Source: Parelaphostrongylus tenuis (lineage: Eukaryota; Nematoda; Chromadorea; Rhabditida; Metastrongylidae). From it: a stretch of 64,000 nucleotides of DNA. Both the position numbers and the translations under genes were made by a program. Positions 1-11,349 of the stretch are shown here, in pieces. Below the pieces are notes generated by a model. It made no database searches and was not told the origin of the DNA. It saw nothing but the letters and a program-made list of their open reading frames with translations. The first letter of the stretch is position 1; every line of letters starts with the position of its first letter. The DNA is taken from contig JAHQIW010000954.1 in assembly GCA_019055375.1 (NCBI GenBank), positions 1 through 64,000 on the forward strand. The letters run 5' to 3'.

Positions 1-1850
1 TTTCACCGGTTACCTATGATAACTACGCTGAAGTTAGCGAACTCTCAATGTGAGACGTGGCTATGCTTATCGGTGACTTGTCACTCTCCCACACAATGGA
101 CATGGAGCTTAATCGGTGGAGGCAACCCTCAACGACCTTTGAGATACATTTCAATCACTTAATTGTGGACTGGTGAACAAACTAAATTTAATAATGCACT
201 CTGTAATAATGAGAACACACCAATTTACGTATGCATGAACATGTCTTCGCACTGGCAGAAGATTTTTGTGAAATCGTCGTAGAATAAAAAGCTAGATCAT
301 AATCTGGATCTATCTGCGTATCGGAGAAGAACAATATTGCCGATAGCCCATATTCATTTTACTAACTGATTCTGAGCACTTACCAAGAGTATACAGACTG
401 CTTGCTAAGTTACTAAGTGCCAAGCATGATTAAGAATACTTTTCTAAATTGCAAAAAAAGTTCACTTTTTCTGCTACTTCCAGGCTCCTTTCCACCACCA
501 CTACGATTATTCCTTTCAGTGCTGCACCAGAAGCCATCGAGCTAATGAAGACTTGTGCTGTTCTACCGGCAATAATAGTTTATGTCTCAGAATCATTAAG
601 TCTACTTCGTCCTGAGTTTTGAACATAGAATCGTTTTCTTGAAAAATGCTTGGCATCGATTCCGTTAAGCCAAAGTCAATTTTCCATACGCTCTACTGCC
701 ATAAGTAGCTATATCATTTCTTTCGACGAATAGTTCCTTGTTCTATTGTTTATGAAGCGTGCTTATTTTTTATTTATTTGTATATTCTCCTTCACATTTC
801 ATTGTGCGGATCCGAATCGTCTTCTCACATTCATCGCTTCTTGAGAGATCTGTCCTGTTTGATGAATGTCGCAGGGTATTGCTAGGGTATATCACCTTCC
901 GATCTCGGGATGGCAAAGCTAAGGCGGCCTTTGGACGTTTCGTCGATTGACTGCCTGAGAATGTTGGTAAGGAGGAGAGGTCGATTCCATACTCAACACC
1001 ACTAACCGCTCAACCAGCGTATCCCCACATCTTTTTCTCAACTTTGTTTAATCACAGTAAAGTGCTGTTAAAATAAAGCACCAGATAACCTGTTATGCGT
1101 CGGCAAATTATTTGACAGAATGCAGTAAGTCGCAAAAAAAAGTAGCACAAAACTAGAAACGCGAAAAAAAAAAGATCTGGATAGATGAAAGTTGAGTTAA
1201 TTCTTCCACACTTTTTCCAATTCTTCCGAGTTATTTTTGATACGGAGGGGACCAAAAAGACTTGCCCATGTCGAGGTTTTCAATTTTTGTACGTCTTCAT
1301 TTATTCGTCGATAACATCTAGTTTGTGGAAAAACGGAAGCACCCATACTTCTCAATAAACACAACTAGGTTTTGATGAATATTATGAATTGTAAAAAAAC
1401 TGCCATATTTCATATGCCATCGCTAACAACGCACCAGTTTTCAATTCACCTTGTTCAAAACACTCAATTGATTTGAAGTTTCATTTGGAATGAATACAAA
1501 GTGATATTCACACTTTCAAAAAGTCAACAGCTTCTCTAGAACGTAGCAGAATTTCTTTCACAAATTTGTCAAGTTACCAGATTCGCAAGTTTCCTAATTA
1601 ATAAAAATTCAGCAACTTATAGAAAACAGGCATCGTCTCTATTCAGGTCATGCCCAGCGTGAGCATGATATAGAGTTAAGAAACCATATTAGGAGTTGAA
1701 CTACGCAGATTGCAAGCCGTTTTCAGGAATCTGATAAGCAAGCACATTTCTGCAGAATAAAGAATATTGGGTACCTTTCAGTTAGACAGCGGCAAATGAT
1801 TACTTGATGCCATTCGTGGGACACAAACTTTTGATAAAAATGCCAATCAC
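1..1850. other. No supported feature
   Basis: AT-rich sequence with only short chance ORFs; no tRNA, splice-consistent exon or repeat family recognised. Confidence 0.6.
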
Positions 1851-1903
1851 TCCCACAATCGACTATGGATTAACCTCGGCATTGAATGAATAACTCCCTT
1901 TAC

Positions 1904-2195
1904 TTTCTTATTCAGCAAATGAGTGGGTATTAAATTGGCGATATCTTCGTTATGGATGGACAGTACAATAAACATGAAGGTGATGGCTGATGTTTCGGCT
2001 TCGTCGATTTCTCCAGAGCCTGGAAGAGTCCAATTTGATATGCAACATACTCGATTGTGCTTATTTTTTAGAAAGGCTGTTCCTCTGCAGCACAGCAGGA
2101 AAATAAGATGAAGTTTCACATTTTCAGCACGTTTGCTTACCGGCTAATCTACGGTCGAGGTGTGTGGTAATGGCCAATCTAATGCGACGGCCCAT
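1904..2195 (-). CDS. Candidate two-exon gene fragment, unknown product
   Basis: Two minus-strand exons can be joined in phase. The first spans 2195-2141 (ATG at 2195, protein starts MGRRIRLAITTHLDRRLA) and ends at a GTAAGC donor. The intron is about 58 nt and ends in a CTGCAGAG acceptor. The second exon spans 2082-1904 (59 codons, open throughout) and ends at a GTAAAG donor. The frame stays open upstream of the ATG for about 13 codons, so the true start may lie further upstream. The second exon contains SGEIDEAETSAITFMFIVLS followed by a polar end. I do not recognise a family. Composition, splice signals and phase agreement support coding; the acceptor is not the usual nematode TTTCAG, which weakens the model. 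Confidence 0.4.
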
Positions 2196-3106
2196 CACAA
2201 TCGATCGAAATACATTGAGCGCATCGCATGAAAAGTGCGATTTTTGTCATTCGGCTAGAAATTTTCTTCCCCGCCTCGAAACAAACTGTAGATCAAACGT
2301 ATGATTCACATACCACAAGAACTTCCTTCACACAGTGATATGCTTTTCGCACTTCCAACGAAGTAATGGGGAAATTAGCGATAAAAATTTGTTGTGAATC
2401 TTATAGCGTTATAAATGAGTTGTTCCTATAAACGGCTGCGTGCTACTCTAGTAAGACAATTGCGCTCTCGAAATTATTAGAATTCTTATAAAAGTTAATT
2501 CCAACGATTGTGGCCGAATATTCGTTTTCCGCCATCTAGGACTAAGAACCGAAAATTGGAAGGAATTTTCATGATTTATTGCCTACCATTATTTCTGATA
2601 ATAAATGCTGTTTGAGAGAGAGGCGCGTCAAACTTTTTAATAATCGAATACGGAAGTGTTTGTAGGGAGTGCTTTACATGCCGAATTTGGTCGTGTCTGA
2701 ATAGCAAGCAACGCACGAAGCAGAACAACTTTGTTCACTTTTCTTAAGCTTCATTTCCGTTTGGATCTCCTCACTGCTATGAAAAAACCTGAAATTATTC
2801 CAGAAACAGTAAAATAATTTTCACTAAGTTGCGTCATCATTTTCCTCGTTATCCAGGTGAATCTCCACAACTGAGAAATCTGATGAGACACCTAATGCAT
2901 ATCTGTGCTTCACCTCATCACATCTCCGCTGGTTGGCTCGTCGAATAGGTGATTTGCGGGTATGCAATGCTCGAAAACCTTAGCATAGCACTGGACAGAC
3001 AAACCAGAATATTAATTGGCATTATGTGCTCATACGTGTCTGCAGGAAGCTGAACAGACGCATAGGGATGAACTTCGCTGTGAACTTCTGAGTCGAAGTG
3101 ACTTAC

Positions 3107-3175
3107 GCTGAACAGCCCGAATAAAAGTGCAAATAAAACGTATTTACAAAGGTTGTTAGAGATTTTGGATTGCAT
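3107..3175 (-). CDS. Candidate first exon with signal peptide
   Basis: A minus-strand ATG at 3175 opens 23 codons with a basic/polar start, a hydrophobic core (YVLFALLFGLF) and then Ser, followed immediately by a perfect GTAAGT donor. This is the classic layout of a nematode first exon encoding a secretion signal. A possible downstream piece starts after a TTTCTCAG acceptor near 2868, but its acidic frame is not in phase with this exon, so I do not join them. Product unknown; a chance hydrophobic ORF next to a chance donor is possible. Confidence 0.28.
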
Positions 3176-3657
3176 TTTTGAAATCAAAGCATGATTACTT
3201 GCAGGTGAAATTGCTGTGGTGTACTACTTAATAGTGTCTTTTGTGAAATTTTTTTGAAACCATTATTCCTAAAATGGTGATACGTGCTCAATTCGATGTG
3301 TCAGTTCCGTGTAACACAAAAAAAAAACACCTACTTTCTGAGAAATGACCATACACAGTGGTTAATATGAATGTGTTTCATTCGTTTCAAATCTCAATGG
3401 AATGTAATCGCTCTAAGCGAGATTCATAAACCTGGATAATATGACCACTATTCGAATTTCTGCAGTTTGTTAGGCTCGAAAACTATCAAGAAGCTCACGA
3501 CGAAAAATTTAGTCAGTTTGTAAGTGTTACAGGAAAGGGACGTTCATTGAAGCAGAAAATAGCGTCTACTGGTTGCGGCGAGAGTGTTGAGTCGTTGGTT
3601 TCTCACGCTTTTTGCTCATCAAAGCAGATCGAGGCTGTTTTTTTCTATCCAAAATTT

Positions 3658-3729
3658 GGGCCGAACCGGGATCCGAACCCGGGACCTCTCGCACCCGAAG
3701 CGAGAATCATACCCCTAGACCATCCGGCC
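3658..3729 (-). tRNA. tRNA-Pro (anticodon CGG)
   Basis: The minus-strand sequence folds as a complete 72-nt cloverleaf. The acceptor stem is GGCCGGA/TTCGGCC (one G-U pair), the D arm has TGGTCTAGGGGTATGA, the anticodon loop is TTCGGGT giving CGG, and the T stem is CCGGG/CCCGG. It reads Pro codon CCG. A TTTT tract lies within 7 nt downstream on the same strand and would serve as the Pol III terminator. Unusually, the T loop reads TTCGGAT, so the near-universal A58 is G; this also changes the box B promoter. The rest is intact, so it is either a functional variant or a very recent pseudogene. Confidence 0.85.
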
Positions 3730-3835
3730 ACTGGAGCAACTTTTCTCGTTTATTGAACTCGATCACTATTGACAAGCTCGCGACGACAACCTATGTATGC
3801 GTAAATGCTTGAGGAATGATGCAAAGTTGCAGTTT

Positions 3836-4070
3836 CAGCGTGAGTGAGTTCAGTGTCGATAACGACTACCCGGACCAGGCCGCTGAGGGTTGACGACTGA
3901 CAGATAGATGTGTTATAGAGTAAAAAGAGTGATATGCAGAATGGGCGTCAGTAGTGCAACAAGTTCGAGAAAGCTTCCCGAATAAGGTGATATGTGGGTT
4001 CGAGTCCTTCCTGACGCGAAAGTCTTGCACATCACTCTACATCAAAGAGTACATTTGCCTTGTTTTATGT
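3836..4070 (+). repeat. tRNA-derived SINE, family 1
   Basis: The tRNA-like head starts at about 3946 with GCGTCAGTAGTGCAAC (box A-like) and has GGGTTCGAGTCC (box B) near 3993, then closes with CTGACGC complementary to the start. The 110 nt upstream (TGACAGATAGATG and flanks) match the leaders of the copies at 51.9 and 53.8 kb. The head is followed by GCACATCACTCTACAT, shared with the other copies. The 3' hairpin tail is missing here. Confidence 0.7.
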
Positions 4071-5603
4071 CAGCGTGAAACTCTATTGAACTCTGCATTG
4101 ACCATAAATCATTCTTCTTAATGATGCGTTTAGATAAAGTTATTATTGTCAGCTTAATCGTTCCATGCTCTGGAAATCTAAGTTATCGAATCGACTGCTT
4201 CGTAAGTGAATACTTTGAGAAACAAGCCTCGCTTCTGCTGATCAAGAAAACAGTAAATCAATGCAGTTAGCTATCGTTCCATGAGTTTTCATAATAACAT
4301 GTTGTAGCAGAAGTTCTGTTATATCACTAGAGAAAATGACTTTTACACATGTACTCTATGCGATTTTGAGTTCATCTGAAAGCTCGTGTTCTTGCTCATC
4401 GAACGATATATCATTTTCCTACACAGCGTCCAGAATGAAGAAGTCCGAAGAAGAAGCTTATCTACTGCTTCACTTTCACTTTAGTGTCAACTCTTCTGAG
4501 CTCATCGAAAAATCTGCAAGGCGCATAATAACAAATTTTGCGGTGTTCGTACAACTTTCTGCGTTACTCCAAACATTCCCTGGAAAGGAGACCGATTGAC
4601 GCACAAGCATATAGAAGGACGTCATGCTAAGTCTAACACTAAGCAGTCGTCATTCAAATTAGAGAAGACCCAAGATGAGTTGCCGGATGTTGGTTGACAA
4701 GTTCGATTGTGATATTTAGCTGAATTGTCTTGATGTAGAAGGGGATTACTTTGGCTACTGATCTGTATTTTGTTTGAGCATAAATGGTGTAGAAATAAAT
4801 GTTTTCTATGCATTCTGAAAATACAACAAAAATCTACAACCTGTTATTCTACAGCCAATTTTCGCTAATATATATTGCACGATATGGACTCATGGGCCAT
4901 AAACGGCATCCTTGGTTGCAGTGTAACCGTTTTGTAGGTCATTTTGTTTCTATTGGATTATTTTACCCAAAAAATCCTTTCAAATTTCTCGTAAACTGTG
5001 AAACGACTATATACTAAACTTCACTGGCTATAGCATGTTAGCGTTTTTGTTATTCAAAGCTTAAATATATAAAAGGCTAATTGAGCTTCACCGTTCCCTA
5101 TGAACGACACGAAAATCTTAGCGTAGTTAAGAACCGCTGCAAACTATTTTTTCTATTGAAGTGCTTTTTCTTCAATCCTTCGACGTTTCTTCATTCTGTT
5201 GAATAGAATCCTTTGTGTTCTGGCCTTCCTATGACTCTGTATTGTAAATGCGAACAGCAAAAGCACCATTAGAAACACTGAAAGCTCGTAGTTTTATTTC
5301 TTAAAAGACTCTACATTTCAATTAGGCAAGTTCAACTATACTTGTGCGATGGAAGATTATTGTTATCTCATCAATACTTCAAAGAATACATCCCCAATTT
5401 CTTTGAAATTTATTGTTACATTGTTATTCAGCAACAACACATAATGCGCAAAACACTCTCTTCTATTACAATTGATTCAATCCTAGCAATGTCATCCATG
5501 AGGGTTCTAAATTTCTTGTGTGCAGATTCTGCCGCTCGTCAATGGCCTTCGTCGTGTTTATAAAGGATACTGAATGGAAGTAGAGCAGATTCTCCATAGA
5601 ATT

Positions 5604-5802
5604 ATGAAAACACCGTACTCTGGTGCTCCTACGTGGATGGAGAGAGTGAGGTAATCTCGTGGAAAGATTGTACTTGTATTTGTGATTTCCTATTCGTATA
5701 AAATTGCATTTGATTTTCAGCGGGACGGGCAGAAGATTTAGTGGGCTCGGAGTGATGTCGAAGCGCCTGAGTTGCTTAGACCATGTTCCTGAAGAACAGT
5801 AA
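5604..5802 (+). CDS. Candidate two-exon small ORF
   Basis: Exon 5604-5650 starts at an ATG (MKTPYSGAPTWMERV) and ends AG|GTAATC. A 70-nt intron ends in TTGATTTTCAG at 5720. Exon 5721-5802 continues in phase (GTGRRFSGLGVMSKRLS and on to a TAA). The joined product is about 42 residues, unrecognised. The intron size and acceptor are typical of nematodes; the short length means chance cannot be excluded. It may be the end of a longer gene whose upstream exons I could not place. Confidence 0.3.
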
Positions 5803-6517
5803 CACGACTTCTGCGCTACTTCTCCTCAAGACTCCAAAAAGGGGAAGAATTCTAATATTGGGAAAATTAGCCACTTTCAAGCACTCTATCAAGTAGTTAT
5901 TGCAGCCGAAGGATTCATTGTTGTCATAGGATTCACTTCGTTCATAGAAGAATGTGTATTGAATAGCAGCATGCCTCCCTTCAATCTAGTTTTGACAGCT
6001 TGTGGCGAAGAATTTTGAAAGTTTGAGTACGAATTCTTTATAAGCATATCTTTTTCAAGGAAACGAAATAATAATGGAACCAGAGCAACTTTTGAGGCGG
6101 GCCATCTAACTAATTAATAGATTATCTGGCAGGAGTTGTAAACAACTTAGTGTTAAGTACCTTGGTCATTAAATTCAAACATCGCTCTCAATTACTTAGA
6201 AGATCTATTTAGAAGGAATTTTTTTACTGATGCTAGCATTTCACCTCAAAACTATACGTTATGGAAACTTTGCTGAGAGAAATGGTTATCATTGGCGTTT
6301 TGGACCGCTACGGCATTAGATTACAAATGAGAGCTCACCGATGATTATCGTAGCCCATAGTATGATTATACCACTGTCATCTCCAAGACCAAGATGTATG
6401 CTGAAAGATTACTTCATGTTTGATGTGAAGTAAATATTACAGCTGAGAGACTTATAATTCCAAAAAGTGATATCAAGCGGGGTGTGTTCCCGAGTAAGTG
6501 CAAAATTTTCGCATCAA

Positions 6518-6640
6518 GTGGGGCTCAAACCCGCATCTCACTCTGCCGGGAGCGCGTTCTCTGATCCGTCGCACTACTCACTCCCGTTTTGCCATTACTT
6601 TTTCTACGCTGCAGCTCATCTATTTGCCAGCAATCGTTCA
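6518..6640 (-). repeat. SINE family 1, inverted partner
   Basis: Reverse-complement copy of the tRNA-like head: box B (GCGGGTTTGAGCCCC) and the GCGAAAATTTTGC end are visible on the minus strand. It lies head-to-head with the plus-strand copy that follows, giving an imperfect palindrome. Confidence 0.65.
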
Positions 6641-6840
6641 TGCGTTGTATCGTAGAGAGAGTGGTGAGCAAAACGGGCGCCGGTAGTGGAACGTGTTAGA
6701 GCACGCGCTCCAGGGCAGAGTGAAATGCGGGTTTAAGTCCCGCTTGATACGAAAATTTTGCACATCACTTTACAACACTGCAACGGGTATATCTATAACA
6801 TCATACCAGCGCGAAAGACGGTAAAATAAAAGGAATTCTT
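6641..6840 (+). repeat. SINE family 1, nearly complete
   Basis: tRNA-like head GGCGCCGGTAGTGGAACG, box B-like GCGGGTTTAAGTCCCGC, linker GCACATCACTTTACA, then the 3' tail ATAACATCATACCAGCGC ... GGTAAAATAAAAGGAATTC. The tail keeps the hairpin-plus-AATAAA layout seen in other copies, here partly degraded. Confidence 0.7.
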
Positions 6841-7078
6841 GTAATATCGAACATTTGAATGATTGCATCCTGAACTAAGAAAGGCGCTGCTTTGGTTTGC
6901 TGCCTGTAGAACACTTTGCGAGTGCAAAAATAAGCTGCATTCTTGATTCCCACTACGCAAGATTCAACATAAGTAAGACATATTCATCTGATATAGTGTG
7001 AACTGATTTCCCTTTGACTTCAGCATAACTAATCAATTTTACTATGCTAATTAAGCTCTTAGCGCGATGTTGATATCA

Positions 7079-7135
7079 AACAGTTTTATTCGGCTAACGT
7101 TTCGACGTGTTTCGTCTTATTCAAAGAATTCTTCA
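7079..7135 (-). ncRNA. Degraded type B hammerhead repeat
   Basis: On the minus strand the end GTCGAAACGTTAGCCGAATA is conserved and a 4-bp stem II (GACG/CGTC) is visible, but the CUGANGA core has decayed and the 5' stem I strand no longer pairs. Listed as a relic. Confidence 0.4.
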
Positions 7136-7472
7136 CATAGTTCGAGTAGATCGTTGACTGCCGTTCTTCCTCACTGCTCAATCAGCAATGAACATATGAT
7201 TGATTTGTTATGTTCAGGTAAAAATATTTGGTCGACTATTCATCATGACGCTATGTGGAAGTGTGAAGAAAACAAAAGTGTGGTCAGTGTGGACGTGTAG
7301 TTAGTTAATAGTAAAGTAAAAATAGTCAATTAGCACATGCTTCGAACTCTACATAATGAGCTCGCCATGTGAAGTTCTTCATTTTGAGCGGTGCTCCACA
7401 GATGAAAGTTGTACTCGAACGAAACAAATACAGAACGAGTGCGAAGGTCAGTGAGCGATCGACTCAAATCAT

Positions 7473-7511
7473 CGGCTCTGAGGATTACGAAATGGGTCGA
7501 AAGGTTAGCCG
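7473..7511 (+). ncRNA. Hammerhead ribozyme motif, type B
   Basis: Order of elements: stem I strand CGGCT, core CTGAGGA (fits CUGANGA), a degraded stem II, GAA, a minimal stem III (AGGT), then T and stem I strand AGCCG. Stem I pairs perfectly over 5 bp. Stem II has lost its closing G-C, so activity is doubtful. The flanks (TCAAATCAT before, AATAAA after) match other type B copies in the window. Confidence 0.55.
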
Positions 7512-8046
7512 AATAAAGGTGCATTTAACAACTTCGTGCTAAATCCTAATCAAAAAAGGAATGAAGATTCATTCAACTTCCTGGAATGATCAAAGCCATG
7601 ATAACATACCCTAATTTCAGTTATTTATGACCTCACGGATTTTATGAATGTCTAGTTGACAACAGTATCCTCTGTGAGCTTCATGCTTTTGTCTCTTCTC
7701 ATAGGAGACTTTATTAACAGAAGGGAAAAATAGATATTTGTACCGATTATTGGCAAGGACACAAAGGAATTTTTACTGTGAGAAAATAGTATCCGATTTT
7801 CTGAGTCTGGGATCCTGGTCCAGGAATTTTTTTTCCACCTTCCGTGTCGTTTGCTGCCAAGCGAACGAAATGTCTTTTTTTTTTGAAGTGACGATGTAGA
7901 CGAATAATGGTCTACCGGCTCCTCTATATTTGAAAGTTTCGCAATATTTAGTCTAATTAATGTCATTTCAAGCATGGCTCAAAATTTTTCACTGGCAAAC
8001 ATTTCTAGAAATTTACACATACCGTTGAAGCGATGGAAAGACGTCC

Positions 8047-8146
8047 CTCATACGTTTATCGAGTTATCTGAGTCCTCATCACAAATTATTGACAAACTCA
8101 TACGTTTATCGAGCTATCGAAGTCGTCAACACAAATTATTAACAAA
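8047..8146. repeat. 50-bp tandem duplication
   Basis: Two adjacent 50-bp units starting CTCATACGTTTATCGAG and ending CACAAATTATT(G/A)ACAAA, differing at a handful of positions. No gene recognised in it. Confidence 0.8.
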
Positions 8147-8737
8147 ATTCGAAAAATAGAAAAACGGGAAAGACCAGATGGTCGCAAACGTTATGAGAAT
8201 TGTTTACATGAAAAAAATCAGAGTTTTTTGGGCCCGTTTTCACACTTCCAAGGTCCACATTCAGGTAATCATTGAAGTGGACGGTACACAGTAGAGGGCT
8301 GACAACATATAAAAGTTAGAAAGGATAAAGCTTTTGACTTTGATTAAACTCAAAGACGTCATGCATTTGTCCTAATTAAGCATCGCTTACTCGCAGTGTC
8401 ATGCCGATATATCAAGTCAGAGTGCCAACTCTCAGACAAGTCTAATATGAATTTTTTGCCGCGAAGGATGGAAGGTTTGGTGAAAACTTCGGAGGCGGAA
8501 TGAAACCAGCGATCACTTGTGTAATGCTGTACACCCCTTACCACTTCCCTACACGAACAATAATGTCGAGCGTGCGACATTGTTTACGTTTGCACCTAGG
8601 ATAGACAAATCATGTGACAGCTAGAAAATTGAAGTAAAATCAGCTTTTCACAAACCGAGCTCGATTTTCCTCTTGATACTAATACAGGACGCCAAATTGC
8701 AGGCAATCGCGATCATTTACTGGTAATTAACGCTAAC

Positions 8738-9342
8738 CTTGCGTCCTGCAATTGTATATTGAGTTTTCTCCCATCTGCCAACGTCACTTCAATCCGTCTT
8801 CGAGCATCTCTTGACTTCAAATTTGTCAGTAGCAAGTCTCCGTTTTTGTATAACACAATACCCTGTTCCAAGCATGATCTTGAAGTGTCGTACTGATTCG
8901 GATGACGTGATGATACTTTCCAACGAGCCTGAACAATCACTCGCATGCACGAGAACCTTATCTGTTGGTGTAAATTTTTGCGACAAAAAAGGTTTTATAT
9001 TCTCATTTTCCGATATTTTTTTTCAAAAATTTGCATTCAGGGTTACAAAATGTTCATACGAAGAAAAACTAAAATCAGATTGAGTGATAGTGTTATTTCG
9101 GCAGTTTAGAGCGAATGAGATTGTTTTAAGGAAGGTGAAGAGTTTAACTTTGAGCTTTTGGCTCCAAATGCTTTTTATCTAAGAGAACAACCTTAAAAAG
9201 AGAGAAACCAAAGGACTTGATTTGAAACACAATAGGCGATTACTGCTTACTGGTGGCGTAGGAATCTTTCAGTGTGATCATTTTGATATTCCAGGATGCC
9301 TAGTTCGGTTGGATCTGACCTTATTCGTGCAAGACAACAGTA
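8738..9342 (-). CDS. Candidate gene fragment, two joined exons
   Basis: Upstream exon 9342-9251 follows GATTCAG and ends at GTAAGC; it reads YCCLARIRSDPTELGILEYQ and more (30 codons + 2 nt). The downstream exon runs 8956 (in-phase acceptor GATAAG) or 8928 (better acceptor TTGTTCAG, but then out of phase) to a GTTAGC donor at 8738. Its frame contains YKNGDLLLTNLKS and IEVTLADGRKLNIQL, beta-strand-like with an Ig-domain flavour, but I see no diagnostic Cys/Trp pattern. Product unknown. Further exons are expected on both sides; an open minus frame at 9892-10098 could belong to the same gene. Confidence 0.45.
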
Positions 9343-9589
9343 CTGAATCTTTCAGGTACCGATATACTCAGGAGCATCGTTCAGTTTGCTTCCAATTATA
9401 AAGACGAACAAGATGTTATGACTCATTCCCTTCTGATTAACTCTGCATTAGCACCAAGCTGTACACAGTTGCGTTCAACCCTTTCCGAACGTTGAGGGTC
9501 GTTTCCGATAATCGAGTTCTCAAAATCTTTCTCGCTGAACAAAGCTTCATACTGAAGTTTCAATAACTACTCAGAAGCTGAAATCTCGG

Positions 9590-9800
9590 CGATCTCATCC
9601 CCGCGCTTGTTCTCTAGAAGTCCTTCTTATTACGCTGTAACAGCGAAAATAGGATTATTTTTCATATTCGAAGTGCCTTGTTTGAACAGCTAAGGCCTGA
9701 AGACGGTTTTTCATTAGAATATATTAGCGACTATTCGAGAGCACAAATCTCGATAATTTCGCAGTGAATTCGGTTTTTGAAGTCTGCATAGTGCACAAGC
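9590..9800. repeat. Low-copy dispersed repeat (family R)
   Basis: Shares short diverged blocks (a CGCTGTAACAGCGAAAAT-type hairpin and ATTCGAGAGCACAAATCTCG) with segments near 15.5, 23.0 and 55.7 kb. No coding potential recognised. Confidence 0.3.
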
Positions 9801-10689
9801 CGAAATGGAGTTCACTCAGAGTTTCCTTTGTACAAAAGAGATATCTATATGAACAAAAAGTACATGAGCGTGTAGAGAAAATTATGGTGCATCAGATAAT
9901 GGCAAGAGACCTGAAGTTTTTTTCGAACATCATTGAATAATTAAAGCGCGCTCCGTATGCGAAAATCACTTTATATCCGCCCGAAAATGCTTTAAAAACG
10001 GCAGGAGGAAAGTTTCGACTCGACAAATGAACAACGGAAGGTTTTTTATACAGTTTCAGAACTTCGTTGTAGCGCGGTTGACGCTTTTGGAAATTCAATC
10101 ATAGCCATTCGTCTTAACTTTCATAAGATCCTGTCTCTCTGCTTTATGCTTAGGCCTTCCTTTCGTCATTAGCAAAAAATTAGCACTGTTAACTGATGTA
10201 ATGAACTCAATACAACTATGACATCTCCTGAAACTTGCTCAATACGAAAGTTTTGAATAAACGATGCTGCACACGACTTGAAGGGAAGGCTGGAGTCGAA
10301 AAGAACGGCAGCATAAAATCGAGAGCTTTAGATCAAAATACGATTACGATAATGGGTACTTTTTTGAAGCATTATTCTCCGTGACTATTTCTTCCGCAGA
10401 AATTTTTCAGAAGAAAAAAAACGTCAGAAACGGGAACTTCCAAGCTATTCGTCTTAGTTGGATACCGATCGCATCCAAGTTAACGAAAGAATAAAATAAA
10501 AACAAAATTTAGGTAGCGAGCAAGCCGAGAAAGAAAACAAGTCTTTAACTCAATGCGAGTTGATTTCAACTACGACCTGTATGTCAGCATTCACTGCCTA
10601 CACGCTCTATTGATGTTAAACGTTACTAGGTTCATGCCTGTACTGACGGAGTCTATTCAAAACACTTCAAAATCTTACGCTCTGGTGTC

Positions 10690-10930
10690 CCATGTATCTA
10701 TGCAAAGGTGGTGACTTCTACTTCAGAATCCTTCTCGATGAATGTCTGCGCTTTAGGCTAGCCTAGTGGGGTAGATGGCTCAACTTTAATCTTGCCAACT
10801 AGGTGCTCTTTCATACGGACGCGGAGTGGGTCCACTTATTTCGCCGATGTATATGCCGTCGCACTCCTTACTACAGATTGATAAGACATACCCGACTTGC
10901 AAGTATTTATCGGTTTATGTAAACGGTGCG
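10690..10930 (-). mobile_element. Penelope-like element: GIY-YIG fragment
   Basis: The minus strand reads GYVLSICSKECDGIYIGEIS, the Cys-rich entry and the YIGE core of the GIY-YIG nuclease that ends Penelope-like polyproteins, then continues with a frameshift into an RMKEHLVGKIK-like stretch and PSTPLG. Stops and shifts show it is dead. It faces the plus-strand GIY-YIG copy 600 bp away. Confidence 0.65.
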
Positions 10931-11349
10931 AACTCGATGGGATCTCAGAATATCCGGTGGTATCTTAATCATTGTTGTCAATTTCTTTAGACCTGCCTCG
11001 TTCAAATGGCGTTTGCTGGTTAAACCTACTTACTTTGAAGAGAATGCCAGGATTGAGGCGACCATACTCTTGCTGAAATTATCGTTTCGCAGCACCTTAC
11101 TTTCACTGTATAAAGAGCTGAATTTTCTTGGTATCAAAAACTAGCAATAACAGTTTACTGGTTCATTAGCTCTCTTCTCATCTCTCACGTACAAAAGAAC
11201 GCTTGTGAAAAACATGCTTCTAGCAGCAAGCAATTTGTACAGAAAGAAGGAAGGAGGTAAAAATCCTAACACTGGCTCGGCAAATAACCATTTGCAGTGG
11301 CTGCGAGAAGACAGCTTCTTGGAACAGATATAGGGTAAATGACGTGTTT

